Below are positions 54,036 to 62,433 of a stretch of DNA of 64,000 nt, in pieces. The position numbers and the translations under genes are program-made. Every line of letters starts with the position of its first letter. Position 1 is the first letter of the stretch. Origin of the DNA: Virgibacillus_P tibetensis (GTDB lineage Bacteria > Bacillota > Bacilli > Bacillales > Amphibacillaceae); the NCBI RefSeq assembly GCF_036026595.1, contig NZ_JARZFX010000002.1, positions 186,001 through 250,000 of the forward strand, given 5' to 3'. Under the pieces are notes generated by a model. That model was not told the DNA's origin. It searched no databases and was given only the letters and a program-made list of their open reading frames with translations.

Positions 54036-54070
54036 TAAAAAAGAAAGGAGTCAAGCAATCAACTCCTTTC
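54036..54070 (-). terminator. Internal terminator between ridA and the M20 deacetylase gene
   Basis: GAAAGGAGT and ACTCCTTTC form a 9-bp perfect stem with a 10-base loop, followed by six T residues on the minus strand. The hairpin ends 16 bases before the M20 gene's ribosome binding site region, leaving no room for a separate promoter. Confidence 0.8.
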
Positions 54071-54078
54071 CACTTTAT

Positions 54079-54462
54079 TCAATTAATGGCTGCTACTGCA
54101 GTAATTTCTACTTTTACACCTAATAACTGACTGCCTATTGTAATTCGTGCTGGCTTTACCGCTACATGCTCGAAATAGGAGGCATAAACTTTATTAAATT
54201 CCTGAACAGTATTCTGGTTTAATTCGGATAAGTGGCAGGTTACATGAACGATATTAGACAGATCTGCCCCCGTTTCAGCCAGGATATTTTTAATATTTTC
54301 CAGGCTTGCAGCAGCTTGGTCTGCAATTGTCTCCCCAGCTAGTTTGCCATCTGGGTGGACACCATCCTGACCAGAAACAAAGATAAATTGCCCTACTTTT
54401 ACACCTTGAGAATACGGTCCGCTCGGTTGCGGAGCATGTATCGTTTCTATCGCCTGTTTCAA
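54079..54462 (-). CDS. ridA: RidA family 2-iminobutanoate/2-iminopropanoate deaminase
   Basis: A 127-residue YjgF/RidA protein. The opening IHAPQPSGPYSQGVKVGQFI, the SGQDG loop, VTCHLSELNQ and the catalytic Arg in PARITIGSQLLGVKVEI are conserved. RidA hydrolyses reactive enamines and imines released by PLP dehydratases, so its place in an operon with eutB is functionally sensible. It starts 50 bases after the ALDH gene stop. Confidence 0.93.
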   Translation of the reverse strand: MKQAIETIHAPQPSGPYSQGVKVGQFIFVSGQDGVHPDGKLAGETIADQAAASLENIKNILAETGADLSNIVHVTCHLSELNQNTVQEFNKVYASYFEHVAVKPARITIGSQLLGVKVEITAVAAIN

Positions 54463-54512
54463 AATATCAGCCCCCTTCTTTCATAGTATAGGCAAGCAGT
54501 GCTGTTCCCTGC

Positions 54513-55958
54513 TTACTCCATTCCAATTGAAACGTACTGTGACTCTACAAAGGCATCAATGCCTTCATGACCGCCTTCTCTGCCCATACCACTTTCTTTC
54601 ATTCCGCCAAAGGGAACCTGTGCTGCAGATGGTGCACCGTCATTCCATCCGACAATTCCGAAATTCAGCTGTTCGATTACGCGGGTACCCCGTGCTACAT
54701 TCTCTGTAAAGACATAGGCAGCTAGACCATATGGTGTATTATTCGCTAAGTGAACTGCTTCTGCTTCTGAATCGATTTTCTGGATGGGCGCTACAGGGCC
54801 AAATGTTTCTTCCTGCATCACTACCATGGATTGATCAACGTCTTTAATAACGGTAGGTGAAAAGAAAACACCTTCTCCTTCTGTTATTACTTCACCACCA
54901 GTTACGACGGATGCACCTTTCGATACCGCATCCTGTACATGATGGTTCACCTTATCCAGTCCATCGCGATTAATTAACGGACCAACATTGACTGATTCAT
55001 CAATACCATTTCCAACCTTCAACTTCTCAACTTCTCGTGAAAACTTTTCTACAAACTCTTCATATATACCTGCCTGAACGTAAATACGATTTGCACAAAT
55101 ACATGTCTGACCAGCATTCCTGAATTTAGAAGCCATGACACCTTTAACTGCTACATCCACATTCGCATCATCCAGAATGATTAGCGGAGCATGCCCACCA
55201 AGTTCCAACGATAATCGTTTCACCTGATCAGCACTTTGCTTGATAAGAATTTTCCCTACTTCTGTAGAACCTGTAAACGTAATTTTACGAACCTTTTCAT
55301 TTTCCATTATCGCCTTCGCTATTTTAGACGAAGACCCTGTCACTAAATTAACGACACCTTTTGGAAAACCTGCTTTTTCGCATAGCTCCATCAATTTAAC
55401 AGCTGTTAATGGACTTTCGCTTGAAGGCTTCATCAAAACCGTACAGCCTGCAGCAAGCGCTGGACCAATTTTACGTGTAAGCATGGCGGCTGGGAAATTC
55501 CACGGCGTAATCGCCGCTACTACTCCTACTGGCTTTTTCCAGACTTGGAGACGCTTACCTGAAACGTGTGCAGGAATTGTTTCACCATAAATGCGTTTTC
55601 CTTCTTCAGCAAACCATTCAATAAAGGAAGCTGCGTAATTCACTTCTCCTCTTGATTCATGAATTGGCTTACCCATTTCCAGAGTCATAATCCGAGCCAG
55701 CTCTTCCTGGTTTTCCAGCATCAGCTGATGTAATTTCTTAAGATATCCAGCCCGGTCATATGCAGTCAGTTCAGACCAGGAACCGAAAGCCTCATGAGCT
55801 GCCTCGATTGCTTGCTGTGCTTCTTCCTCCCCGCCATTTGGCACGGTACCCACATGCTCACCATTTGCCGGATTGGTAACCTTCAGCGTGTCAAGATCCT
55901 CTCCAACCCATTCTCCATTAATATTCATTAAATAGTCCATCTCTTTAACTTTATTCAT
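54513..55958 (-). CDS. NAD(P)-dependent semialdehyde dehydrogenase (GabD/DoeC-like)
   Basis: A 481-residue aldehyde dehydrogenase. The coenzyme loop is FTGSTEVGKIL, the catalytic Glu is in LELGGHAPLI, and the Cys is in NAGQTCICANRIYV. Overall it resembles succinate-semialdehyde dehydrogenase (GabD). In an ectoine context the matching reaction is oxidation of aspartate semialdehyde to aspartate, the DoeC step, or of its 3-hydroxy analogue. The ATG at 55958 is 8 bases after CGGAGTG; the ORF extends ten codons further upstream without support. Confidence 0.88.
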   Translation of the reverse strand: MNKVKEMDYLMNINGEWVGEDLDTLKVTNPANGEHVGTVPNGGEEEAQQAIEAAHEAFGSWSELTAYDRAGYLKKLHQLMLENQEELARIMTLEMGKPIHESRGEVNYAASFIEWFAEEGKRIYGETIPAHVSGKRLQVWKKPVGVVAAITPWNFPAAMLTRKIGPALAAGCTVLMKPSSESPLTAVKLMELCEKAGFPKGVVNLVTGSSSKIAKAIMENEKVRKITFTGSTEVGKILIKQSADQVKRLSLELGGHAPLIILDDANVDVAVKGVMASKFRNAGQTCICANRIYVQAGIYEEFVEKFSREVEKLKVGNGIDESVNVGPLINRDGLDKVNHHVQDAVSKGASVVTGGEVITEGEGVFFSPTVIKDVDQSMVVMQEETFGPVAPIQKIDSEAEAVHLANNTPYGLAAYVFTENVARGTRVIEQLNFGIVGWNDGAPSAAQVPFGGMKESGMGREGGHEGIDAFVESQYVSIGME

Positions 55959-56015
55959 TTTGCTTTCACTCCGATCTGTTAACTTCAATTTTTTGAGTAC
56001 AACTAATCTTGTAAA

Positions 56016-57368
56016 CTAGCTTTCAACTCCAACAAGAACCGCTTCTATTGATTCTTCCAGGATATTCAAACCTTCTTCCAACTGCTCATCCGTAATAACT
56101 AGTGGCATGAGTAAACGGACAACATTATCGAATACTCCAGCTTTTAATGCGATAACTCCGCGTTCCTGGGCCTCTTTTAATACGAGGTCTGTTATCTTTT
56201 TATTAGGCGTCTTACTTTCGCGGTCTTCTACAAACTCCAGTGCACACATAGCCCCCAGCCCTCGGTAGTCACCAATCACATCAAAACGATCAGACATTTC
56301 CTCGAATTTTTTCATAACTTTTTCCCCGATAACTTCCGCACGCTCGTTGAGTTTTTCTTCTTCCATTACTTCCAGTACGGCTATACCTGCACGGCAGCCA
56401 AGCGGACTTCCACAATACGTTCCGCCCAATTCACCCGGACGCGCTTTATCCATAACCTCTTCCCTGCCAATAACCCCACTGATCGGCAGTCCTGCTGCCA
56501 TCGATTTTGAAATAGCAATAAGATCCGGCTCCACACCATAATGTTCCATCGCAAAGTACTTTCCAGTCCGTCCAAATCCTGTTTGGATCTCGTCTGCAAT
56601 AAACAATATTCCGTGTTGCTTACAAAGCTCGTATACTCCTTTTACAAATGCCTTGTCTGGTACGATAAAACCGCTTTCCCCCTGAACCGGCTCCATAATG
56701 AATGCTGCTACAAGGCTCGGATCAACTTCGCTGATGAAGAAATTCTCCACCTGCTTTAGCATATATTCTGTATATTCTTCCTCACTCATCGATTCTGGAC
56801 GTCGGTATTTGTAAGGAAATGGCGCTCGATACGTTTCAGGTGCAAACGGCCCGTATTCGTATTTATAAGGTCTGACCTTACCTGTTAATGACATTCCCAT
56901 TAATGTACGACCGTGAAACCCTCCTGTAAATGAAACAATTGCTTGCCGGTTCGTATATTTACGCGCTATCTTAACAGCATTCTCTACTGCCTCCGCTCCA
57001 CTGTTCAGGAACATTACTTTCTTTTTAAAATGACCTGGAGCAAGTGCTGCGATTTTTTCCGCAAGCTCAATGTACGGATCATACATCATCACATTAAAAC
57101 CTGTGTGAATATATTTATCAATCTGATCATGTAAAGCGCTTACAACTGTGTCATGACTATGCCCCACATTAATAGTTCCAATTGCCCCGGCAAAATCAAT
57201 AAACTGATTGCCATCAACGTCATGAAGCAAGGCACCTTTTGCTGATTCAACAAATGTAGGCACTCCATAGCCGACGCCTTGTGGGACTATATCCAGTCTG
57301 CGTTCAAGTAACGCCTTCGCCTTTGGTCCCGGTAATTCTGTTTTAACTTTTGCAAATTGCTTATTCAT
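56016..57368 (-). CDS. Class III aminotransferase (GabT/DoeD-like)
   Basis: A 450-residue PLP enzyme resembling 4-aminobutyrate transaminases: FLNSGAEAVENAVKIARKYT, FTGGFHGRTLMGMSLTGK, the cofactor Asp in LFIADEIQTGFGRTGK and PLP Lys288 in LIAISKSMAAGLPISG. With the GabD-like enzyme downstream this is either a GABA shunt or, given the neighbouring ectoine genes, the DoeD/DoeC pair that converts 2,4-diaminobutyrate to aspartate. Omega-amino acids of this size are chemically similar, so both are possible. GAGGTTTC precedes the ATG. Confidence 0.88.
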   Translation of the reverse strand: MNKQFAKVKTELPGPKAKALLERRLDIVPQGVGYGVPTFVESAKGALLHDVDGNQFIDFAGAIGTINVGHSHDTVVSALHDQIDKYIHTGFNVMMYDPYIELAEKIAALAPGHFKKKVMFLNSGAEAVENAVKIARKYTNRQAIVSFTGGFHGRTLMGMSLTGKVRPYKYEYGPFAPETYRAPFPYKYRRPESMSEEEYTEYMLKQVENFFISEVDPSLVAAFIMEPVQGESGFIVPDKAFVKGVYELCKQHGILFIADEIQTGFGRTGKYFAMEHYGVEPDLIAISKSMAAGLPISGVIGREEVMDKARPGELGGTYCGSPLGCRAGIAVLEVMEEEKLNERAEVIGEKVMKKFEEMSDRFDVIGDYRGLGAMCALEFVEDRESKTPNKKITDLVLKEAQERGVIALKAGVFDNVVRLLMPLVITDEQLEEGLNILEESIEAVLVGVES

Positions 57369-57639
57369 AATGAAACCTCCTCGTTTTCTTTGTTTTTTTC
57401 ATTGACTCTAAAGCGTATAAACCTGAATAATGAATTCACCTGGTAAACTTTCCTCTCCTCCTTACAATAAGTCAACAATCAAGGGTAGAGGAGATTCGGT
57501 TAAAATCGCACGTCCTGTTGCAACACCCAACTAACCTGCATCCTTTAGCCACATGCTCTTTGTGTTTCTACTATCTCACACGGATTAAATAGAAGATCGA
57601 TTAAATCCGCCGCGATGCGCACACAACATCGAACCACAC
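57369..57639. other. Intergenic region upstream of the aminotransferase gene
   Basis: This stretch of about 270 bases before the aminotransferase gene carries the promoter region of the gabT-like unit. It has no recognisable coding sequence or RNA structure. It leads into repeat copy R3 and the GntR gene. Confidence 0.5.
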
Positions 57640-57726
57640 TAAATGGCAAATGGTTTCGGTGGGACGAGTAATCGCAAATGGTTTTCGATGGGGCGAGTAA
57701 TCGCAGTCCCAGTCCCAGTCCCAGGG
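57640..57726. repeat. Tandem fragment of the dispersed repeat (copy R3)
   Basis: Two direct copies of a 28-29 base unit (57648-57675 and 57676-57704) both contain the GAGTAATCGC motif of the family, preceded by TGGTTTTCG-like sequence. They are followed by three AGTCCC hexamers (57705-57722). The motif GGGACGAGTAATCGCA is the same as in R4 and nearly the same as in R2. It sits directly after the GntR gene. Confidence 0.65.
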
Positions 57727-57732
57727 CGTAGT

Positions 57733-58419
57733 TTATACTTTGCTAACGGGGCTCTTTCGCCTTTGCTCTTTCACGCCCAGCAATTTCTCTTCCACGTATT
57801 CGATGTGATTTTCCACTCTTTTCTTAACGATTTGCACATCTTTTGAAATTAAGGCATCTAATAATTGTGTATGTTCATCATAAAATGATTGATGACTGGA
57901 ATAAAATTGATCAAGATGCATAAGGAATGTTCTAATTTGCACCTGAAGCGAATCATAAATTTTTATAATCCGTGAATTATCACTTAAATTAACAACATAA
58001 CTGTGGAATTGCATATCCAGATCAAACAGATCATTCCAATTACCTTCAGCGACCTTAGCCTTCATTTTTTCGGTAATTCTTTTCAATTCCTGTATGTTTT
58101 TCTTTTGAAGTCTAGGAATTGCCTGTATAAAGGCCCTTGCCTCTATCAATGTCCGCAATTCAATAATCTCCGTCAAATCTTTTTCTGTAAAACTGGCGAC
58201 ATAAGTTCCTTTCCTGGCCTTACTGACGACCAATTCTTCGATTTCAAGAATTCTCAGTGCTTCGCGAATCGTACTTCGACTGACATCAAATGTTTCTGCC
58301 AGTTCACTTTCAAGTAACCGTTCACCAAAGTGTATTTCTTTATTCCATATTTTCCTTTTTAACTGATCAGCTATTAGCTCACTTAACGGTTTTTGCACGA
58401 TAAAACTTTCTGTACCCAT
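57733..58419 (-). CDS. GntR family transcriptional regulator (FadR/FCD type)
   Basis: A 228-residue regulator. The N-terminal winged HTH contains GERLLESELAETFDVSRSTI followed by REALRILE, and an all-helical FCD ligand domain follows (about residues 80-215), with Asp and His metal-site residues in DLDMQFHSYV and HTQLLDAL. FCD regulators usually sense small carboxylates or amino acids. It heads the minus-strand catabolic genes and is divergent from the hydroxyacid dehydrogenase, so it is the local candidate sensor. I chose the ATG at 58419 (GAGAGG upstream); an upstream ATG at 58467 overlaps a perfect palindrome that looks like an operator. Confidence 0.87.
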   Translation of the reverse strand: MGTESFIVQKPLSELIADQLKRKIWNKEIHFGERLLESELAETFDVSRSTIREALRILEIEELVVSKARKGTYVASFTEKDLTEIIELRTLIEARAFIQAIPRLQKKNIQELKRITEKMKAKVAEGNWNDLFDLDMQFHSYVVNLSDNSRIIKIYDSLQVQIRTFLMHLDQFYSSHQSFYDEHTQLLDALISKDVQIVKKRVENHIEYVEEKLLGVKEQRRKSPVSKV

Positions 58420-58450
58420 ATGGAGAACATCCTCTCTATGCGATGCATAA

Positions 58451-58467
58451 ATGTCGATTGTCGACAT
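58451..58467. promoter_or_regulatory. Palindromic operator candidate for the GntR regulator
   Basis: ATGTCGATTGTCGACAT is a perfect 7-3-7 palindrome located 32 bases upstream of the regulator start and 150 bases upstream of the divergent dehydrogenase start. FadR-type GntR proteins bind short palindromes of this size, often at their own promoter. Confidence 0.5.
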
Positions 58468-58616
58468 AGTGTACCCTAATCATAATTCAGACTATTTCGA
58501 TTGTCAAATATTATTTTGATTATTTTAAATTAAATATTTTTATATTGACTTCCTTTCTTTTAATAGATAGTTTAAGGATAGTTAAACTACTTATTATTAA
58601 GAAGGATGGGGATATT

Positions 58617-59600
58617 ATGAAGACAAAAATTATTGCCTACAACCGTGTAGAGCAACCGGTATTGAAAAAATTGAAAAGTAAATACGATGTACATTTCTTT
58701 AAAAACATAGATACGAAAACCGATCCCGAATTTTTGGCACAGCTTTATGATGCTGAAGGAATTATCGGACTGGAATTGCCGGTAGACAAGGAACTGATTG
58801 ATCGTGCACCAAACTTAAGAATCGTAAGTAATGTTTCAGTCGGATACAATAATTTGGACGTTGACTATTTAAACAAGCGAAACATTATGGCAACCAATAC
58901 ACCTGATGTCCTCACTGATACAGTTGCGGATACGGTGTTCGGCATACTTATTGCAACAGCCCGACGTATACCGGAATTAGATCACATGGTAAAAACAGGA
59001 GGCTGGACAACAGAAGCAGTTGAGCCTGAACATTTCGGTATAGATGTTCATCATAAAAAACTTGGTATCATTGGTATGGGTAGAATTGGTCAGGCAATTG
59101 CTCAGCGTGGACATTTTGGTTTTGATATGGAAATATCCTACCATAGTCGAACTAGGAAACCAGATGTCGAAGAAAGGTTTGCTGCAACCTATTGCAGTCT
59201 CGACGATTTGTTAACCCAATCTGATTTTGTATGTCTTATTACACCACTTACAGCTGAAACAGAAGGTATGTTGGGTAAACGGGAATTTCAACTGATGAAA
59301 AAAGATGCCATTTTCATCAATGGATCCAGAGGTAAAACGATCGTGGAGCAAGATCTAATAGCCGCCCTAAGAGACGGCGAAATAGCAGCAGCGGGGCTTG
59401 ACGTCTTTGAAAAAGAACCTGTCGAAACAGATAACCCGCTCTTGAAGATGAAGAATGTTGTCACCACACCACATATCGGCTCCTCCACACATGAGACCGA
59501 ATTGAAAATGTCCGAGCTTGCTGCAACCAATCTTATAGCAGGATTAAATGGTGATAAGCCACCTAATCTGGTTAATTCAGCTACTTGGAGTAAGAAATAA
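58617..59600 (+). CDS. D-2-hydroxyacid dehydrogenase
   Basis: A 327-residue NAD(P)-dependent dehydrogenase of the glyoxylate/hydroxypyruvate/2-ketogluconate reductase group. The Rossmann motif is IIGMGRIGQAIAQ; the catalytic Arg is in NGSRGKTI, the Glu in DVFEKEPV and the His in TTPHIGSSTHET. The ATG at 58617 follows GAAGGATGGGG; the ORF extends 24 codons further upstream without a signal. It is divergent from the GntR gene and the only plus-strand gene in the ectoine locus, so it might reduce a 2-oxo acid produced there. The substrate is unknown. Confidence 0.87.
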   Translation: MKTKIIAYNRVEQPVLKKLKSKYDVHFFKNIDTKTDPEFLAQLYDAEGIIGLELPVDKELIDRAPNLRIVSNVSVGYNNLDVDYLNKRNIMATNTPDVLTDTVADTVFGILIATARRIPELDHMVKTGGWTTEAVEPEHFGIDVHHKKLGIIGMGRIGQAIAQRGHFGFDMEISYHSRTRKPDVEERFAATYCSLDDLLTQSDFVCLITPLTAETEGMLGKREFQLMKKDAIFINGSRGKTIVEQDLIAALRDGEIAAAGLDVFEKEPVETDNPLLKMKNVVTTPHIGSSTHETELKMSELAATNLIAGLNGDKPPNLVNSATWSKK

Positions 59601-59669
59601 GTTACACTTATTCGAAAAGACTAATTGTGCCACCAAACACATCATTTATATAATTCCAGTAACCAAAGT

Positions 59670-59716
59670 AAAGGTGCTGAACGTACCACAAATATGTGAT
59701 ACGTTCAGCACCTTTT
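59670..59716 (+). terminator. Intrinsic terminator after the D-2-hydroxyacid dehydrogenase gene
   Basis: AAAGGTGCTGAACGTA and TACGTTCAGCACCTTT pair perfectly over 16 bp around a 14-base loop, ending in TTTT. It lies 70 bases after the stop codon and directly before repeat R4. Confidence 0.85.
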
Positions 59717-59717
59717 A

Positions 59718-60136
59718 AAGGAAAGCTCTTCTCGCAAGTTTTGTTTCTTTACTTCTCGCAGTTGGTATAAAGTGCGACGTAGCCGCTGGGTTGCTTTCCG
59801 CTGCTGACCGTTGCTTTCCGCGGGCACGACTTCAGCCTCCTCGAGAAAACCACTCTGCGGGGTCTTCAGACACGTGCTATTCCCGCAGGAGTCAACGGTC
59901 CTCCGCTCCAAACAACCATCGTAATTGTGAAGTCAGCGGCAAAGAAGACTCTGCAAAATTAACGAAGTTGCATGTACCCGGAGTGGTGAAAGCGTAGTGT
60001 ATTTTCCCGTACCGGAATAAAAATTTTAACTTTCACTACGTCGCACTTTATATATTTTGTTTCAAAAGTAACAAATTCTTTCGTTGGGACGAGTAATCGC
60101 AGGTACAGGTGCAGTCCCATTCTTTTAGAAAACAGT
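59718..60136. repeat. Dispersed repeat element, full form with terminal inverted repeats (copy R4)
   Basis: The inner element has perfect 17-bp terminal inverted repeats, TATAAAGTGCGACGTAG (59766-59782) and its complement (60036-60052), enclosing 253 bases. The core includes CTTTCCGCGGGCACGAC, GGGGTCTTCAGACACGTG and TCCCGCAGGAGTC, present in inverted orientation in R1. The outer arms (GCTCTTCTCGCAAGTTTTG on the left, GGGACGAGTAATCGCAG and GTCCCATTCTTTTAGAAAAC on the right) match R2. No ORF of substance is inside. It fills the gap between the dehydrogenase and ehuA. Confidence 0.75.
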
Positions 60137-60172
60137 ATTAAGGACAGTTAATATTTCGCTAGTTTAAGTTGG

Positions 60173-60943
60173 CTATCTCTTAAACCGCCTCAGGAAGCTT
60201 TGCAGTCGTACGTTTTCTGATTGACCAAACACTTCATGTGGTGGTCCCTGTTCGGCGATAACACCAGCATCCAAAAAGAGTACACGGTCTGCAATGTCTC
60301 TTGCAAATTCCATTTCATGTGTTACTAATACCATAGACATGCTGCCTTCATTCGCTATCCCGCGAATAACTTCAAGTACCTCTTCGACCAGCTCCGGATC
60401 CAGGGCTGATGTCACCTCATCAAACAGCATGATCTTAGGCCGCATTACCAATGCCCTAGCCATTGCTACACGCTGCTTCTGCCCACCAGAGAGCTGACTT
60501 GGATAGTTATCGAGTTTATCCCCAAGTCCTACTTTTTCCAGCATCTCTACCGAACGTTCCTTAGCTGTTTTCTTATCTTCTTTTTGCACATGAATAGGTG
60601 CAGTCATGCAATTCTCTAAGATGGACATATGAGGGAAGAGATTGAAGTGCTGGAATACCATTCCTATATTTCCCCTAATTTGTTGTAAATGTTTTTCATT
60701 AGCAGGTATTAATTTACCGTTTTTCTCCATGTTCCACAGGTTTTCTCCGTCAACTAGAATAGTACCAGAGGTTGGCTCTTCTAAAGTCATCAGCATACGA
60801 ATAATTGTTGTCTTACCAGACCCACTGGGTCCGATAACTGCAACTTTCTCGGCAGGTTTAATATCTAAATCAATTCCTTTTAATACCTCGACATCACCAA
60901 ACGATTTATGCACATTCTGAAATTTAACAATTGGCTCCACCAT
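60173..60943 (-). CDS. ehuA: Ectoine/hydroxyectoine ABC transporter ATPase EhuA
   Basis: A 256-residue polar amino acid-type ABC ATPase. Walker A is GPSGSGKTT, Q-loop MVFQHFNLFPHMS, signature LSGGQKQRVAMA, Walker B IMLFDEVTSALD, H-loop VTHEM. The insertion LWNMEKNGKLIPANEKHL after the first strand pair is a feature of EhuA-like ATPases. Its ATG overlaps the ehuD stop (TGATG). Last gene of the import operon. Confidence 0.92.
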   Translation of the reverse strand: MVEPIVKFQNVHKSFGDVEVLKGIDLDIKPAEKVAVIGPSGSGKTTIIRMLMTLEEPTSGTILVDGENLWNMEKNGKLIPANEKHLQQIRGNIGMVFQHFNLFPHMSILENCMTAPIHVQKEDKKTAKERSVEMLEKVGLGDKLDNYPSQLSGGQKQRVAMARALVMRPKIMLFDEVTSALDPELVEEVLEVIRGIANEGSMSMVLVTHEMEFARDIADRVLFLDAGVIAEQGPPHEVFGQSENVRLQSFLRRFKR

Positions 60944-61656
60944 CAGGTCACCATTCCTTTTCCATTAGTCTTAATCACTGCATTCTTATCGAAACGGCGA
61001 TTCATTTTTAGTTCCAGTTTCTTAATCAGTATTGCAGAAGGGTAGCTTAACACTAAGAATAAAATCGCTACTATTGTTAATGGCTCTAAGTAGGTCCAGT
61101 ATTGCGCACCATAGCTGTTAGCCATGTGCAGAATTCCTACTACACCAATGGTCGAGGCAAGAGGTACTTCTTTAAACATAATAATAAGATAATTTCCAAG
61201 CATTGGGATTGTAGGCGGAATTGCTTGCGGCAAAATAATCTTAACCCACTTCTTTCCTGTAGAGAAATTAAGTGCTTTTGATGCTTCCCATTGTCCTTTT
61301 CCAACACTATCAATTCCAGAACGATAAACTTCCCCAATATACGTACTAAAATGAATGCCAAGACCTAACACAGCACTGGTAAATGGATCCAATGTCATTC
61401 CAACTACAGGAACCATTGGCCATGCATAATAGATAAAAAACAGCTGTACAAGAGGCGGCGTCGATCGAATAAACTCCATCGTCCAGGTAACAACCCAATT
61501 AATCAGTTTATTAGGTATTCTTCTTAAGAAAGTCCATACAAACCCAAATAACAGCGCGAATATGTAGCAGGCTATCGTAAGACCAATGGTTATACCTAAG
61601 CCTTGAACGACGATAGGGAAAGCATGAAAGAAAACGTCCCAGCTCCAATTGTTCAT
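60943..61656 (-). CDS. ehuD: Ectoine/hydroxyectoine ABC transporter permease EhuD
   Basis: A 237-residue permease of the His/Glu/Gln family. It has five or six helices, the early motif FIRSTPPLVQLFFIYYAWPM and the EAA coupling loop EASKALNFSTGKKWVKIILP. Together with EhuC it forms the channel. It overlaps ehuC by four bases (ATGA) and ehuA by one. Confidence 0.92.
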   Translation of the reverse strand: MNNWSWDVFFHAFPIVVQGLGITIGLTIACYIFALLFGFVWTFLRRIPNKLINWVVTWTMEFIRSTPPLVQLFFIYYAWPMVPVVGMTLDPFTSAVLGLGIHFSTYIGEVYRSGIDSVGKGQWEASKALNFSTGKKWVKIILPQAIPPTIPMLGNYLIIMFKEVPLASTIGVVGILHMANSYGAQYWTYLEPLTIVAILFLVLSYPSAILIKKLELKMNRRFDKNAVIKTNGKGMVT

Positions 61657-62321
61657 GTAGCCACCCCTTTCTTAGAAATACCTTCCATTTTTCGCGTGAG
61701 CCATATTAAAGGCAGTGCGAGTATAAAGTAGAATATAAGTATTAATAGATATACAGTCGGTGCCTGTGATAAGTTGGAGCTTCTCAAAATGCCGCCATAG
61801 TATAAAATATCGGTCATTCCAATCAGTGAAACTAACGATGTGGCTTTTAGCATTTGGATAAGGTAATTCCCAAACTCCGGGAGCATCATGCGAATAGCCT
61901 GTGGGAAAATAACAAGTCGCATGCGCTGAAAAGAGGACATGTTAAGCGCAGTCGCAGCCTCTGTTTGACCTTTAGCTACAGCAAGAATAGAACCTCGTAC
62001 AATTTCAGACATGTACGCCCCATAGTTCAAAGCAATAGCTATTACTCCCGCCCACCAATTGCTGCCAAGTTGGATACCAAACAACATTGGTATTGCATAA
62101 TATAACCAAAATAATTGTACAATTAACGATGTACCACGAAATATTTCAACATAAAAGCCAGTACTCTTCCGGATTACAATATTAGGTGAAAGGCGACATA
62201 ATCCTGCAATAAAAGCAAATAAATAACCAAAAAACGCAGAAGCAATAAGCACTGTAATCGTAATATTTATTCCTTTCATTAAAACTGGGAAGATTTCAGT
62301 TATCGCACTAATAGTAATCAC
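61653..62321 (-). CDS. ehuC: Ectoine/hydroxyectoine ABC transporter permease EhuC
   Basis: A permease of about 220 residues with FYVEIFRGTSLIVQLFWLYY and the EAA loop EAATALNMSSFQRMRLVIFP. The start is unresolved. AAAGGAG lies just before the GTG at 62321 (too close) and 8 bases before an ATT at 62312, while the ATG at 62351 falls inside a terminator stem and has no ribosome binding site. I list the GTG as a compromise. It follows ehuB after a hairpin. Confidence 0.88.
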   Translation of the reverse strand: MITISAITEIFPVLMKGINITITVLIASAFFGYLFAFIAGLCRLSPNIVIRKSTGFYVEIFRGTSLIVQLFWLYYAIPMLFGIQLGSNWWAGVIAIALNYGAYMSEIVRGSILAVAKGQTEAATALNMSSFQRMRLVIFPQAIRMMLPEFGNYLIQMLKATSLVSLIGMTDILYYGGILRSSNLSQAPTVYLLILIFYFILALPLIWLTRKMEGISKKGVAT

Positions 62322-62348
62322 TCCTTTACTATCTATTTTTAAACAAAA

Positions 62349-62388
62349 CATAGGGTCCGACCCCTGGGCGAGGGAGCCGGACCCTATG
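62349..62388 (-). terminator. Terminator-like hairpin between ehuB and ehuC
   Basis: CATAGGGTCCG and CGGACCCTATG form an 11-bp GC-rich perfect stem around an 18-base loop, followed by TTTTGTTT on the minus strand. It lies 46 bases after the ehuB stop and would lower expression of the permease genes relative to the binding protein. Confidence 0.75.
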
Positions 62389-62433
62389 GAGTAATCTTGC
62401 TTATCTTATGATGACACGATGATTATTCCTCTA

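Noticed and set aside
57648..57724. Possible CRISPR-like short repeats
   Set aside because: Only two direct units with no spacer between them, and no cas genes in the window; they belong to the dispersed repeat family.
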